DNA of 64,000 bases from Methylobacterium gnaphalii (GTDB lineage: Bacteria > Pseudomonadota > Alphaproteobacteria > Rhizobiales > Beijerinckiaceae), in the NCBI RefSeq assembly GCF_007992215.1, contig NZ_BJZV01000001.1, forward strand, positions 186,001-250,000, in the 5' to 3' direction. Positions 16,046 to 25,770 of this stretch are shown here, one piece after another. Both the position numbers and the translations under genes were made by a program. The notes under the pieces were generated by a model. It did no database searches, was not told the origin of the DNA, and saw only the letters and a list, made by a program, of their open reading frames with translations. Each line of letters begins with the position of its first letter. Within the stretch, counting starts at the first letter, position 1.

Positions 16046-17344
16046 TCAGAACCCGATCTCGATGGCGCCGCCGACATCGAGCGCGTCGGCGAGGCCTTCG
16101 TTGAGTCCGCTGGCGGTGCGGCGCGAGGAGGCGAGGACCGCATCGAGCGCCTCGACGTTCTCGAACGTGGTCGAATCGGTCACGGCGCGCCACAGGCGCA
16201 CGGTGATGATGCGGACCGCGAGCACGGCGAAGGCCAGCAGCATGGCGAGATAGAGCGGGACGATCAGCAGTAGGATCAGCCAATGCATGCCGCTGAAGGT
16301 GCCTCCGTCTCCACCCCCGCTCGCGACGATGACCATGGCGATCCCGACGACGATCGCGAAGACGACGAAGAAGCCGATCAGTGTGAGGAAGTAGATGATG
16401 TAGGGCCAGTAGAACTGCCGTGCCCTGAGCGACGAATGCAGGCGAGACGCGCCGAGTGCAGCGGCGTTCATGAAGGCACGGGTTTCCCTGGCACGGTAGT
16501 AGGGGAACAGCAGCACTGCGAGCGGGATGAAGATCGCGGAGACGATGCCGACCACGGTTCCGTAGCGCGCGAGCGGCGTGCCGGCGTAGACCGGGTTGAA
16601 GATGAGCTGACCCGGCTTGTGTGGGTCGGGGATCATCATGTCCGACGGGATCGAGAACTTGTTGGCGATCAGGAAGGCGAGGACGCTGATGAGAAGCGGC
16701 CCGAGGCCGACGACGTAGAGCAGAAGCCAAGGCTTTACGATCATGCCGCCGGTCGCCGTCGAGGCCATGCGGCTTTCGCCGATCAGCGTATGGTTGATGC
16801 GGTAGCGCTCCAGCGAAGCCCGCATCCACGGGAAGGCGATGCCGAGGGTGACGATGGTGAGCAGCCACCAGCCCAGCGCCAAGCCGACATAGGTGATGGC
16901 GGAGCCGTCCTGGCTCAGCCGGATGCCGCGCCAGAGCGTGCGCGAGGCGCGGTAGCGCCGCCCGCGATAGACCGCGTACTGGCCGAGGAAGAACAGGAAG
17001 ATGAAGGAAATCGGGCCGGCCAGTGCCGCCAATGACGGAACGGCGAAGCTGATCGCGAAAAGAACGAGATAGACCGGCACCAGGATGGCAAGCGCCACGA
17101 GGAAGCCGAGAAACAGTTCCTTGCCGCGTCCCGTGTATTCGCCGGGAGAACCGGCGACGACGGTGCGGCTCCAGAAGTATCGCCGCAGGTTGGTGATGTA
17201 CCAGAAGCGGTAGATCCCGAAGGTGATCAGCGAAAGCAGAAAACCCTTCACCACAATCCCGGTGAGGCCCTTGGTCTGCCGGTCGAATGCAATCACACCT
17301 TTCCTCGACAGGGGCGCGCCCGACATCGATACCGATCCGCTCAT
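16046..17344 (-). CDS. DUF898 (YjgN-type) multispan membrane protein
   Basis: The 432-residue protein has repeated DUF898 elements: LITFGIYRFWYITNLRRYFW near the start and TLGIAFPWMRASLERYRINH in the middle, separated by several hydrophobic helices. Members are inner-membrane proteins of unknown function frequently next to M48 peptidases, as here. A substrate, partner or scaffold relation to the peptidase is an inference. AAGG lies about nine bases before the ATG. Confidence 0.85.
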   Translation of the reverse strand: MSGSVSMSGAPLSRKGVIAFDRQTKGLTGIVVKGFLLSLITFGIYRFWYITNLRRYFWSRTVVAGSPGEYTGRGKELFLGFLVALAILVPVYLVLFAISFAVPSLAALAGPISFIFLFFLGQYAVYRGRRYRASRTLWRGIRLSQDGSAITYVGLALGWWLLTIVTLGIAFPWMRASLERYRINHTLIGESRMASTATGGMIVKPWLLLYVVGLGPLLISVLAFLIANKFSIPSDMMIPDPHKPGQLIFNPVYAGTPLARYGTVVGIVSAIFIPLAVLLFPYYRARETRAFMNAAALGASRLHSSLRARQFYWPYIIYFLTLIGFFVVFAIVVGIAMVIVASGGGDGGTFSGMHWLILLLIVPLYLAMLLAFAVLAVRIITVRLWRAVTDSTTFENVEALDAVLASSRRTASGLNEGLADALDVGGAIEIGF

Positions 17345-17518
17345 CCCAAGCCCCTTCGTTCGGCGGTCAACCTAGACGGAGTTGCGCGGGATGCACGCCG
17401 AAAATCGGTGCTTTGCCGCACCGTTCACGGTCTATTGCTCAAACGGAGACTGATGAGCCGGCGAAGAGTGCTGTCTATCGTAGGTGCCGGATAGCAATTG
17501 GGTCCGGCGGGCCGGGAT

Positions 17519-17743
17519 TCAGCAGCAGCGGAAGCCGCTCTTGTTGCCGACGCCGAAGCGGGCGTTCTCCCGGTTTCGGAAGAACTCCCGTTCGGTCATC
17601 GGCGCCAGATCCGGATGGGTCTTGGTGACGTGCGCAACATAGGCGCCGTAGTTGCCTTGGCCGATCAAGAGACGCGCGCCGTCGCACACGCACTGACTGA
17701 GCGCCTTGAGGCGAGCCCGGTAGTCGGTGGACGGCGCCATCAT
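17519..17743 (-). CDS. YbdD/YjiX-family small protein
   Basis: The 74-residue protein has the family signature: CDGARLLIGQGNYGAYVAH, then HPDLAPMTEREFFRNRENAR, and a Cys-rich end (GFRCC). It follows cstA by seven bases, as ybdD follows cstA in E. coli. YbdD-like proteins are needed for some CstA/BtsT pyruvate importers to function. Two consecutive ATG codons (17743, 17740) are possible starts. Confidence 0.85.
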   Translation of the reverse strand: MMAPSTDYRARLKALSQCVCDGARLLIGQGNYGAYVAHVTKTHPDLAPMTEREFFRNRENARFGVGNKSGFRCC

Positions 17744-17750
17744 GCTCTAC

Positions 17751-19814
17751 TCACTCCGCCGGGGCGAGCTTCGGATCGGCCTCGAGGGCGGTCCAGCGAT
17801 CGGTCCGCATCGCCTTGACGCAGGACATGATGCCGAACACCGCGATCGCCACGACGAGGCCGACGAACAGGACGGCCAGCGCCGCATCGATGCGGTTGTT
17901 CAGCACGATCTGGTGCATCTGGTCCATGTTCTTGGCCGGTCCGAGCACCTTGCCCTCGGCGATGGCGTTCGAGAAGCGATCGGCCTGCGCCAGGAAGCCG
18001 ATCTTCGGATCGGACGAGAAGATCTTCTGCCAGCCGGCCGTGAGCGTGCAGATGCACAGCCAGGCCGTCGGGATGATGGTGACGAGAGCGTAGCGCTCAC
18101 GCTTCATCTTGAAGATCACCACGGTGGCGAGCGTCAGGGCCACGGCCGCCAGCATCTGGTTCGAGATGCCGAAGAGCGGCCAGAGCGTGTTGATGCCGCC
18201 CAGCGGGTCGGTGACGCCCTGGTACAGGAAATAGCCCCAGGCCGCGACGCAGAGGGCCGTGGCGAGGATGCTCGGCGCCCAGGCGGTCGTATCCTTGAAG
18301 CGCGGCGTGATCAGCCCGAGCAGGTCCTGGAGCATGAAGCGTCCGGCTCGCGTTCCGGCATCGACGGCCGTGAGAATGAACAGGGCCTCGAACAGGATCG
18401 CGAAGTGGTACCAGAAGGCCATCATCGCCTTGCCGCCGATGGCGGAGGAGATGATGTGCGCCATGCCGACGGCGAGCGTCGGCGCGCCGCCTGCGCGCGA
18501 GATGATCGTGGTCTCGCCGACGTCCTTGGCCGTCTGCGTGATCTGCTCGGCGGTGATGGTGAAGGCCGGATCGAGTTTGGTCACAGCCGCCGCGGCGGTC
18601 TCCGCCGTGGTGCCGATCAAGGCGCCGGGCGAGTTCATGGTGAAGTAGATGCCGGGCTCGATCACGCTCGCCGCGACGAGGGCCATGATCGCGACGAAGC
18701 TCTCCATGAGCATGCCGCCGTAACCGATGAGGCGGGCGTCCTTCTCATTGTTGATCAGCTTCGGCGTCGTGCCCGACGAGATCAGGGCGTGGAAGCCCGA
18801 GACCGCGCCGCAGGCGATGGTGATGAACAGGAACGGGAAGAGCTGACCCGCCCAGACCGGACCGGTGCCATCGACGAACTTCGTCACGGCCGGCATCTGC
18901 ATGTGCGGCGCGACCACGGCGATGCCCAGCGCCAGGCCAACGATGGTGCCGATCTTGAGGAAGGTCGAGAGATAGTCGCGCGGGGCGAGCAGCAGCCAGA
19001 CCGGCAGGATCGAGGCGACGAAGCCGTACCCGATCAGCATCCAGGTGAGTTGGGTGCCGGAGAAGGTGAAGAGCGGCCGCCAGAACGGATCCTCGGCGAT
19101 GTGGCCGCCACCGACGATGGCCACCATCAGCAGCACGAAACCGACGATCGAAACCTCGCCGACCTTACCCGGACGCACGTAGCGGGCGTAGACGCCCATC
19201 AGCATGGCGATCGGGATCGTCGCCGCGACGGTGAATGTGCCCCAAGGGCTATCGGCGAGCGCCTTGACCACGATCAGCGCCAGAACGGCGAGCAGGATGA
19301 TCATGATCATGAACGTGCCGAACAGCGCGATCACGCCTGGGATCACCCCGAGTTCGGCCCGGATCAGTTCTCCGAGCGACCGGCCGTCGCGGCGCATCGA
19401 GATGAACAGAATCATGAAGTCCTGCACCGCGCCGGCCAGCACGACGCCCGCCAAGATCCAGAGCATGCCGGGCAGGTAGCCCATCTGCGCGGCGAGGACT
19501 GGGCCCACAAGCGGGCCGGCACCGGCGATGGCCGCGAAATGGTGGCCGAACAGCACGGTCTTGTTGGTGGGGACGTAGTCGAGCCCGTCGTTATGAACGT
19601 GTGCCGGAGTCTGGCGCTTGGGATCGAGCGCCATCACCTTGTCGGCGATGAACAGCGAGTAATAGCGGTAGGCGATCAGGTAGACGCAGATCGAGGCCAC
19701 CACGACCCAGAGAGCGTTGATCGTTTCACCCCTCTGCGTGGCGACGATGGCGAGCGCCGCGGCGCCCAGGGCTCCGACCAGGGCCCAGGGCCCATGCTTC
19801 TGTACCGCGCCCAT
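17751..19814 (-). CDS. cstA: Carbon starvation protein CstA family (pyruvate/peptide transporter)
   Basis: The 687-residue protein has many membrane spans and the CstA landmarks: HVHNDGLDYVPTNKTVLFGH, HHFAAIAGAGPLVGPVLAAQ and FHALISSGTTPKLI. CstA/BtsT proteins import pyruvate, usually with a proton, and some are implicated in peptide use. The pairing with ybdD supports pyruvate uptake. A 114-base gap upstream would hold the promoter; I see no clear regulator gene nearby. Confidence 0.9.
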   Translation of the reverse strand: MGAVQKHGPWALVGALGAAALAIVATQRGETINALWVVVASICVYLIAYRYYSLFIADKVMALDPKRQTPAHVHNDGLDYVPTNKTVLFGHHFAAIAGAGPLVGPVLAAQMGYLPGMLWILAGVVLAGAVQDFMILFISMRRDGRSLGELIRAELGVIPGVIALFGTFMIMIILLAVLALIVVKALADSPWGTFTVAATIPIAMLMGVYARYVRPGKVGEVSIVGFVLLMVAIVGGGHIAEDPFWRPLFTFSGTQLTWMLIGYGFVASILPVWLLLAPRDYLSTFLKIGTIVGLALGIAVVAPHMQMPAVTKFVDGTGPVWAGQLFPFLFITIACGAVSGFHALISSGTTPKLINNEKDARLIGYGGMLMESFVAIMALVAASVIEPGIYFTMNSPGALIGTTAETAAAAVTKLDPAFTITAEQITQTAKDVGETTIISRAGGAPTLAVGMAHIISSAIGGKAMMAFWYHFAILFEALFILTAVDAGTRAGRFMLQDLLGLITPRFKDTTAWAPSILATALCVAAWGYFLYQGVTDPLGGINTLWPLFGISNQMLAAVALTLATVVIFKMKRERYALVTIIPTAWLCICTLTAGWQKIFSSDPKIGFLAQADRFSNAIAEGKVLGPAKNMDQMHQIVLNNRIDAALAVLFVGLVVAIAVFGIMSCVKAMRTDRWTALEADPKLAPAE

Positions 19815-19928
19815 CGACGCTTCTCCCGACTGAGCCGTAATTCTTGATTCTCACGGCTTTCAAATTCGCTTTTAGACAGTCTGCAAAAGAATTCCAGTTG
19901 CAAGCAAGCCGCACAGGTAGGGGCTCTT

Positions 19929-20558
19929 TCAGTTCAGCAGCACGACCCGGTTCGGGAGTTCGTTTCGAGTGGGTCCGGCAGGCAGCGCGTCGGCGAGCGT
20001 GGAGCCAACACGCCCGACCGCGGCGAGCAGGCCAGGGCCGAGCGCGCCGCGTCCGGCAGCCTCTGTGAGCTCGGCAATCACCTCTCTCCAGGCCTCGTCG
20101 GGGATCCTGGCGCGGACGGCTTCGTCGGCGACGATCTCGGCGTGGCGCTCGGCCAGGGCGACATAGATCAGGACGCCCGTTCGGTTCTCGGTCCCGACGA
20201 GACCGCGGGCCTCGAACTCACGGCGGGCGGCGTCCCGCACGCGCTGCCGGCGGATCGGGGCGGGGACCAGCCCGATCCGGACGCGCTGGTCCATCGCGGC
20301 GAGCAACGCGGCGAGTGCGACGGCCGCCTGGATCGCCGCGATCGAGGCAGCGGACAGGGCGGTGAAGCCGATGAGCGGCCAAGGTACGAACAGCGCGCAG
20401 AGCAGCGCGAGAACTGGCGCCGCCGAACGGTAGAGTCCCGAGCGGGCGGCAACGAGCACCACGATCTCGCCGCTCGTCGCGCGCTCGGCCCGCGCGATCT
20501 CCGCGGCGATGCCGGCGCGCTCGGATAGCGACAGGGCAGGGCGCCTCTTACCAGTCAC
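19929..20558 (-). CDS. TPM-domain membrane protein (second TPM gene)
   Basis: This protein of about 209 residues contains a TPM (DUF477) fold starting at LSLSERAGIAAEIARAERAT and SGEIVVLVAARSG, interrupted by two hydrophobic helices, then the region RTGVLIYVALAERHAEIVAD. GTG at 20558 is chosen because GGAGG lies seven bases upstream and it overlaps the preceding stop by 11 bases, showing coupling. The family is linked to phosphatase-like or photosystem-repair roles in plants; bacterial function is unknown. Confidence 0.75.
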   Translation of the reverse strand: MTGKRRPALSLSERAGIAAEIARAERATSGEIVVLVAARSGLYRSAAPVLALLCALFVPWPLIGFTALSAASIAAIQAAVALAALLAAMDQRVRIGLVPAPIRRQRVRDAARREFEARGLVGTENRTGVLIYVALAERHAEIVADEAVRARIPDEAWREVIAELTEAAGRGALGPGLLAAVGRVGSTLADALPAGPTRNELPNRVVLLN

Positions 20559-21360
20559 CGGATGCGCCTCCGCCCCCCGACGAGCCGCCGCCGCCGGAAA
20601 ATCCGCTATCCGAGAAGCCGCCACCGCCTCCCGAGAACCCGCCGCTCCAGCCGCCGGAGGACGGCGAGGGAAAGATGATGATGTCGCCGCCGCGCCGCCT
20701 GTGGCGGCCGCCCGGTCCGGAGCCGGAATTCATGCGCCAGACGGCGATGACGACAAACAGGATCAGCACGATCCAGAACGCCACTTCGAGGCCGTTGACC
20801 GAGTCGCGGCGCACGGGGGCGCGCCGCTGCCATTGCTCGGCATCGCCCGCGAGGACTGATAGGATCGCGTCGGCCCCGGCCTCGATCCCGCCCGGAAGAT
20901 CGCCCTGCTTGAACTTCGGCGTGATCGCGGTGGTGATGATCACCTTGGAGACGGCATCGGTGAGCGCACCCTCGACACCGTAGCCAGCCTCGATGCGCAC
21001 CTTGCGCTCGTTCGGAGCGACCAGCAGGAGGGCACCGTTGTTCTGCTTCGCCTGTCCGAGCTTCCATTCGCGATAGAGCCGGTTGGCGTAGTCCTCGACG
21101 GTCAGCCCCTGCAGGCTCGGCACGGTCGCGACCACGATCTGGTCGCCGCTCTTGTCTTCCTGCGCCTTGAGCTTGGCGGTGATCCGCTCGCGTACATCCT
21201 GCGGCAGCACGCCGGCCGCGTCGGTCACACGGCCGTCGAGGGCCGGGAAGGAGGGCTCTGCCGCCCGCACCAGTCCGACGCAGGCCATGAGCAGCAGCAC
21301 ACAGATCGGCCCGACCGCGAGGCGTCGGAGCCGTCCGGTAGCGTGCCGGCGCGCTGCCAT
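20548..21360 (-). CDS. YgcG-type TPM-domain protein with Gly/Ser-rich tail
   Basis: The 270-residue protein has a signal peptide (cleaved near VRAAEP), a periplasmic TPM domain (LDGRVTDAAGVLPQDVRERI through GYGVEGALTDA), a membrane span near residues 190-210 and a Gly/Ser-rich C-terminal tail. The arrangement is that of YgcG proteins. It lies 10 bases after lemA and overlaps the next TPM gene, forming a lemA-TPM-TPM operon that is widespread in bacteria but poorly understood. Confidence 0.83.
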   Translation of the reverse strand: MAARRHATGRLRRLAVGPICVLLLMACVGLVRAAEPSFPALDGRVTDAAGVLPQDVRERITAKLKAQEDKSGDQIVVATVPSLQGLTVEDYANRLYREWKLGQAKQNNGALLLVAPNERKVRIEAGYGVEGALTDAVSKVIITTAITPKFKQGDLPGGIEAGADAILSVLAGDAEQWQRRAPVRRDSVNGLEVAFWIVLILFVVIAVWRMNSGSGPGGRHRRRGGDIIIFPSPSSGGWSGGFSGGGGGFSDSGFSGGGGSSGGGGASGDW

Positions 21361-21370
21361 TTCAACTTCC

Positions 21371-22006
21371 CTAGAACTTCACGTTCGGCGCTTTCTCGGA
21401 ATTCGGCGTCGCCGTGAAGGTCTCCATCGGCTTCGCGTCCGGATAGAACCAGCTGGCAATCCAGCGGCCCGGGATCGTACGGATCTCGGTGTTGTAGGCC
21501 TGGACGGTCTGGATGTAGTCGCGCCGCGCCACGGCGATGCGGTTTTCGGTGCCCTCGAGCTGCGACTGCAGGGCGAGGAAGTTTTGGTTCGACTTCAGGT
21601 CCGGATAGGCCTCGACGGTGGCGAGCAATCGGCCGAGCGCGCCGCTGAGTTGGTTCTGAGCGTCCTGGAACTGCTTGAATTTTTGAGGATCGTTGACGGT
21701 GGAGGCGTCGACCTGAACGCTGGTCGCCTTGGCGCGGGCCTCCACGACCTTGGTCAGGGTCTCCTGCTCCTGTTTCGCGTAGCCCTTCACCGTCTCGACG
21801 AGGTTCGGGATCAGGTCGGCGCGGCGCTGGTACTGGTTCTGGACCTCGCTCCAGGAGGATTTTGCCTGCTCCTCCAGGGTCGGCACCCGGTTGATGGCGC
21901 CACAGCCTGACAGGCAGGTGGCGAAAGCCATCGCCAGCATGGCCCCGATCACGCGGGCCAGCACCAGGGACCGCGGCCGGCTTGCGGATAACGAACCCTG
22001 ACGCAT
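21371..22006 (-). CDS. lemA: LemA-family lipoprotein
   Basis: The 211-residue protein has a lipoprotein signal with lipobox LSGC at about residues 33-36, followed by the LemA helical domain: VQNQYQRRADLIPNLVETVK, an alanine-rich helix, LKSNQNFLALQSQLEGTENR and YNTEIRTIPG. LemA proteins are coiled-coil, membrane-attached proteins and occur next to TPM genes. The gene is first in its operon. Confidence 0.88.
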   Translation of the reverse strand: MRQGSLSASRPRSLVLARVIGAMLAMAFATCLSGCGAINRVPTLEEQAKSSWSEVQNQYQRRADLIPNLVETVKGYAKQEQETLTKVVEARAKATSVQVDASTVNDPQKFKQFQDAQNQLSGALGRLLATVEAYPDLKSNQNFLALQSQLEGTENRIAVARRDYIQTVQAYNTEIRTIPGRWIASWFYPDAKPMETFTATPNSEKAPNVKF

Positions 22007-22144
22007 CGATGGTCTCCCTCGGTCTTGGTCGAACGGTCAAGCATGAGATGGGACGCATCTCTCCCCATGGAAAGGGCGCGGATAGACTCCGATGAACCGA
22101 CGTGGCGGTTGACAAGCGGAGGCGGTTGGTAGCGCTGTGCCGGC

Positions 22145-22474
22145 ATGGAAGAGCCTTCCTCCGGTGCGGCGAAGCCTCGGGTCGCGATCACCTACTGCAC
22201 GCAATGCCGATGGCTCTTGCGGGCGGCCTGGATGGCGCAGGAGCTTCTGTCGACCTTTGGCGACGATCTCGGCGAGGTCGCGCTGATTCCGGGGCGGGGC
22301 GGTGCCTTCCTGATCGCGGTGGACGGCGCTACGATCTGGGAACGGGTGCGCGATGGCGGCTTTCCCGACGTCAAGGCGCTCAAGCAGCGGGTGCGCGACC
22401 GCATCGATCCGGGTCGCGATCTCGGCCATGTCGACGGCGCGACGGCGGCGGATGACGAGAAGGACCGGGCGTGA
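22145..22474 (+). CDS. SelT/SelW/SelH (Rdx) family protein
   Basis: The 109-residue protein carries ITYCTQCRWLLRAAWMAQEL, with the thioredoxin-like CxxC (Cys-Thr-Gln-Cys) in place of selenocysteine, and GGAFLIAVDGATIWERVRDG, the rest of the Rdx fold. Family members are thought to be thiol oxidoreductases. It starts divergently from lemA and ends 27 bases before the histidine kinase gene. Confidence 0.85.
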   Translation: MEEPSSGAAKPRVAITYCTQCRWLLRAAWMAQELLSTFGDDLGEVALIPGRGGAFLIAVDGATIWERVRDGGFPDVKALKQRVRDRIDPGRDLGHVDGATAADDEKDRA

Positions 22475-22501
22475 CGCTGCGCTCGGCGATGAAGGTCGGC
22501 G

Positions 22502-24739
22502 GTGATGCACGGCATACGACCTGACGCCCCCGAGCCGGCGAGCGCCCGGATCATCCGCGGAAATCGCAGGTCGGTGATCGGCCGCGTTCTCGCCCGGCTC
22601 GACGAGCGCGGTTTCTCCACGCAATTCTACCTGATCATGCTCGTGATCGCGCTGATCGGGCCGGGCCTGATCTTCACCGCGATCCTTCTGGCCCGCTACG
22701 CCGCGACGGAACGGGCGCGCTTCGAGCAGGATGCGCGCGAGAACGTGCGCGGCATCTCGCTGGCGATCGACCGCGACATCGCAGGGCTCGTCGCGGGTCT
22801 CCAGACGCTCGCGACCTCGCCCCGCCTGCGCAACGGCGAGTTCGAGGGATTCGATGCACAGGCTCGGCTGGTGCGCGACACGATCGGCCTCGAGATCATC
22901 CTGCGCAGGCCAGACGGCCAGCAGGTCGTCAATACCGGACTGAAGCCGGGCTCGCCGCTGCCGATCACGCCGCTGCCCTTCGATGAAGAGATCGCGGGAG
23001 GCATCCAGCGCTCGGCGGTGACCGGCTATCTCGGCGCCTCGGATCCGCTCGGCGCCTCTTACGCCATCGGCGTGGGGGTGAAGCTCGATACTGGCGTCAA
23101 GTTCATCCTGAGCTACGCCGTGCCCCTGAGCCGGCTCGACGCGATGCTCGCGCGCGATCACGTCCCGGGCTGGACGACCGGGCTCGCCGATCGCGACGGG
23201 ATCGTGCTGGCGCGCGTGCCGGAGCTGCCCGGCGTGGTCGGGCGGATGCGGCTCGCGACTCTGCGCCAATCCGCGACCGAGACACCGGGCGTCTGGGAGG
23301 GCAAGGACCGCGCGTTCAAGCCCGTCACGGTGGTCGAGGAGCGCTCGCGCTTCAGCGGCTGGACGGTGGCGGCGAGCATCCCGCAGCATCTGGTCGAGGC
23401 GCGGCTGCGACGCTGGATCTGGGCCTTCGGCGGCTTCGGCCTGCTGGTTCTCGCGACCTCCTCGGCGCTGGCTGTGCATCTCTGGTCGCGGGTCTCGCGG
23501 CCGCTGCGCCAACTCGCGGCGACGGGGCCGGCCCTGTCGCGGGGGCAGGCGATCCCGCGCATCTCTTCGCCGATTCATGAGATTCGTCGCCTGGGCGACG
23601 TGCTCGCCGACGCCTCACTGCGCCTGCGCACCCGCAGCGAGGAGCGCGACCGGGCGCTCGCCGACACCCAGCGCGGCCTCTCGGCGCTCCGCGAGAGCGA
23701 GGCACGCTTCCGCGTCGTGGCCGATTCCGCCCCGGCGCTGATCTGGATGACGGACGAGGCCGGCGCGATCGTCTTCGCCAACATGCATTTCGACCAGCTC
23801 TTCGGACGGCCCTATTCGGAGCTGTCCGGCGAGGGCTGGCACAAGGTCATCCATCCGCCCGACCTGCCGGCTTTCTCCGCGCTCTTCGAGGAGGCGGTCC
23901 AGCAGCGCACGCCGTTCAAGGCGGAGATGCGCGTCATCGACCGCAACGGCGCCGTGCGCTGGCTGCGCTGCGAGGGCGTGCCGCGGCTCGACGAGACAGG
24001 GGCCTTCCTCGGCTATACCGGCTGCAACATCGACATCACCGATGCCAAGCGCGCCGAGGAGCACTTGATCCTCCTCATCAACGAGCTGAACCACCGCGTG
24101 AAGAACACGCTGGCGACGGTCCAGTCGATCGCGCTGCAATCCCTGCGCGGGCTCGAGGGCGAGGAGGCCGAGGCGGCGCGCGGCGCCTTCGAGAACCGCC
24201 TGCTGGCGCTGGCGCGCGTCCACGACGTGCTCACCCGCGAGAACTGGGAGGGCGCCGAGATGGGCGCCGTGGTCGCGGACGCGATCCGTCCCCTCGACGG
24301 CGGAGGAGTAACGTCGCGGTTCACCTGCACGGGACCGTCCTTGCGGCTGCCGCCGCGGCTCGCCCTGTCCATCGCCATGGCGCTGCACGAGCTCGGCACC
24401 AACGCCGTGAAATACGGGGCTTTGTCCAACGAGGACGGCCGGGTCGAGATCACCTGGACCTTGGAGCGGGGCGCCGAGACCCGCCTCGGCCTGCGCTGGC
24501 GCGAGAGCGGTGGACCGCCGGTCAGGAAGCCGACTCGCACCGGATTCGGCTCGCGCCTGATCGAGCGCAGCCTCGCCCGCGAACTGGAGGGCAAGGTCGA
24601 GCTTCTCTACGAGGCGAGCGGCGTCGTCTGCACCATCGATGCGCCGGTGCCGCCGCCCGGCCTGCTCGAACGCAAGGGCGGCACTGCGCTGCCGCGGCCG
24701 TCGCAGACGTCGGCGCTGCCGGGAACGGACGTCAGCTAA
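22502..24739 (+). CDS. HWE-type sensor histidine kinase with periplasmic and PAS domains
   Basis: This 745-residue membrane kinase has a first span at about residues 42-62, a periplasmic dCache-like domain to about 300, a second span at about 305-325, a HAMP-like linker, a PAS domain (RFRVVADSAPALIWMTDEAG) with PAC segment, and an HWE/HisKA_2 core. The phospho-acceptor His is in LINELNHRVKNTLATVQSIA. The ATP-binding part has HELGTNAVKYGALS and GFGSRLIERSLAREL. HWE kinases in Alphaproteobacteria often feed the general stress response. No response regulator is adjacent. GTG 22502 or ATG 22505 can start it; GAAGG at 22491-22495 fits both. Confidence 0.88.
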   Translation: MMHGIRPDAPEPASARIIRGNRRSVIGRVLARLDERGFSTQFYLIMLVIALIGPGLIFTAILLARYAATERARFEQDARENVRGISLAIDRDIAGLVAGLQTLATSPRLRNGEFEGFDAQARLVRDTIGLEIILRRPDGQQVVNTGLKPGSPLPITPLPFDEEIAGGIQRSAVTGYLGASDPLGASYAIGVGVKLDTGVKFILSYAVPLSRLDAMLARDHVPGWTTGLADRDGIVLARVPELPGVVGRMRLATLRQSATETPGVWEGKDRAFKPVTVVEERSRFSGWTVAASIPQHLVEARLRRWIWAFGGFGLLVLATSSALAVHLWSRVSRPLRQLAATGPALSRGQAIPRISSPIHEIRRLGDVLADASLRLRTRSEERDRALADTQRGLSALRESEARFRVVADSAPALIWMTDEAGAIVFANMHFDQLFGRPYSELSGEGWHKVIHPPDLPAFSALFEEAVQQRTPFKAEMRVIDRNGAVRWLRCEGVPRLDETGAFLGYTGCNIDITDAKRAEEHLILLINELNHRVKNTLATVQSIALQSLRGLEGEEAEAARGAFENRLLALARVHDVLTRENWEGAEMGAVVADAIRPLDGGGVTSRFTCTGPSLRLPPRLALSIAMALHELGTNAVKYGALSNEDGRVEITWTLERGAETRLGLRWRESGGPPVRKPTRTGFGSRLIERSLARELEGKVELLYEASGVVCTIDAPVPPPGLLERKGGTALPRPSQTSALPGTDVS

Positions 24740-25568
24740 AGCTCGCCGGATCGGGACCGATCCGGCCATCGGCCCGGTCGAGACCCTCGATCGCAGCGTG
24801 ATCCTCGGGCGTCAGCGCGATGTCAAATACCGAGAAGTTCTCGGCGATGCGCGATGCCGTGGCCGATTTCGGGATCGCGACGAGCCCGCTGTCGAGATGC
24901 CAGCGCAGCACGATCTGAGCGGGGCTGCAGTCGTGCCGCCGGGCGATCTCGACGAGCACCGGATCGTTGAGAGCCTTGGCCTGGCCGAGTGGGCTCCAGG
25001 ACTCCGTGACAATGCCGAGGCGCGCATGGACCTCGCGCAGAGCGCGCTGCTGGAAATGCGGGTGCAACTCGATTTGGTTGACCGCCGGCACCACGCCGGT
25101 CTCGGCAATGATCCGCTCCAAGTGCTCGGCATTGAAGTTGGACACACCGATCGCGCGTGCCCGGCCCTGGCGCTTCAAGTGGACGAGGGCACGCCAGGTG
25201 TCGACGTAGCGGTCGCGCTGCGGGCAGGGCCAGTGGATCAGATAGAGGTCGACCGCATCGAGCCCGAGCCGCTCCAGGCTCTCGTCGAAGGCGGCAAGCG
25301 TGCTCTCGTAGCCCTGATGGTCGTTCCAAAGCTTCGTCGTCACGAAGATGTCTTCGCGGGGCAGGGCTGCCTGGTGCAGGGCGCGGCCGACGCCGGCCTC
25401 GTTGCCGTAGATCGAAGCGGTATCGATGGAGCGGTAGCCGACGTCGAGCGCGCTCCTGACCACTGCCGGCGTCTCGGCACTGGGCAGTTGCCAGACGCCG
25501 AAGCCGAGCTGCGGGATGCTGCCTCCGTCGTTCAGCGCGAGGCGCGGCACGCTGGTGGCATCCGTCAT
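24732..25568 (-). CDS. Aldo/keto reductase
   Basis: The 278-residue protein is an AKR of the 2,5-diketo-gluconate reductase type. It has GFGVWQL, the catalytic Asp and Tyr in DTASIYGNE, Lys in VTTKLWND, His in LIHWPCP, and the NADPH-binding IPKSATASRIAEN. It reduces small aldehydes or ketones. ATG 25568 follows GGAG with seven bases spacing; in-frame codons further upstream are not conserved. Its end overlaps the convergent kinase gene by eight bases. Confidence 0.9.
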   Translation of the reverse strand: MTDATSVPRLALNDGGSIPQLGFGVWQLPSAETPAVVRSALDVGYRSIDTASIYGNEAGVGRALHQAALPREDIFVTTKLWNDHQGYESTLAAFDESLERLGLDAVDLYLIHWPCPQRDRYVDTWRALVHLKRQGRARAIGVSNFNAEHLERIIAETGVVPAVNQIELHPHFQQRALREVHARLGIVTESWSPLGQAKALNDPVLVEIARRHDCSPAQIVLRWHLDSGLVAIPKSATASRIAENFSVFDIALTPEDHAAIEGLDRADGRIGPDPASFS

Positions 25569-25770
25569 TGTCCGTCTCCGATCGGGGGCGGCCCATCCGA
25601 GAAGGGGCCGCAGGATGCGACGAACCTGTGGCGCTGCAGGCGATCCGTCGAGGGGCCCGCGATCCAGGCAGAGTCGACCGGGAGAGCGGCGGATCGCATC
25701 CGGCATCGTACCGGTGGCATGGCGCCAAGGCGAAACCGGGCTCGTGCCCGTATCGCAGGCCTCTCGACGA

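Noticed and set aside
17727..19847. 706-codon plus-strand frame opposite cstA
   Set aside because: Composition is rich in Arg, Asp, Gly and His with no domain; it is the mirror of a multispan transporter gene.
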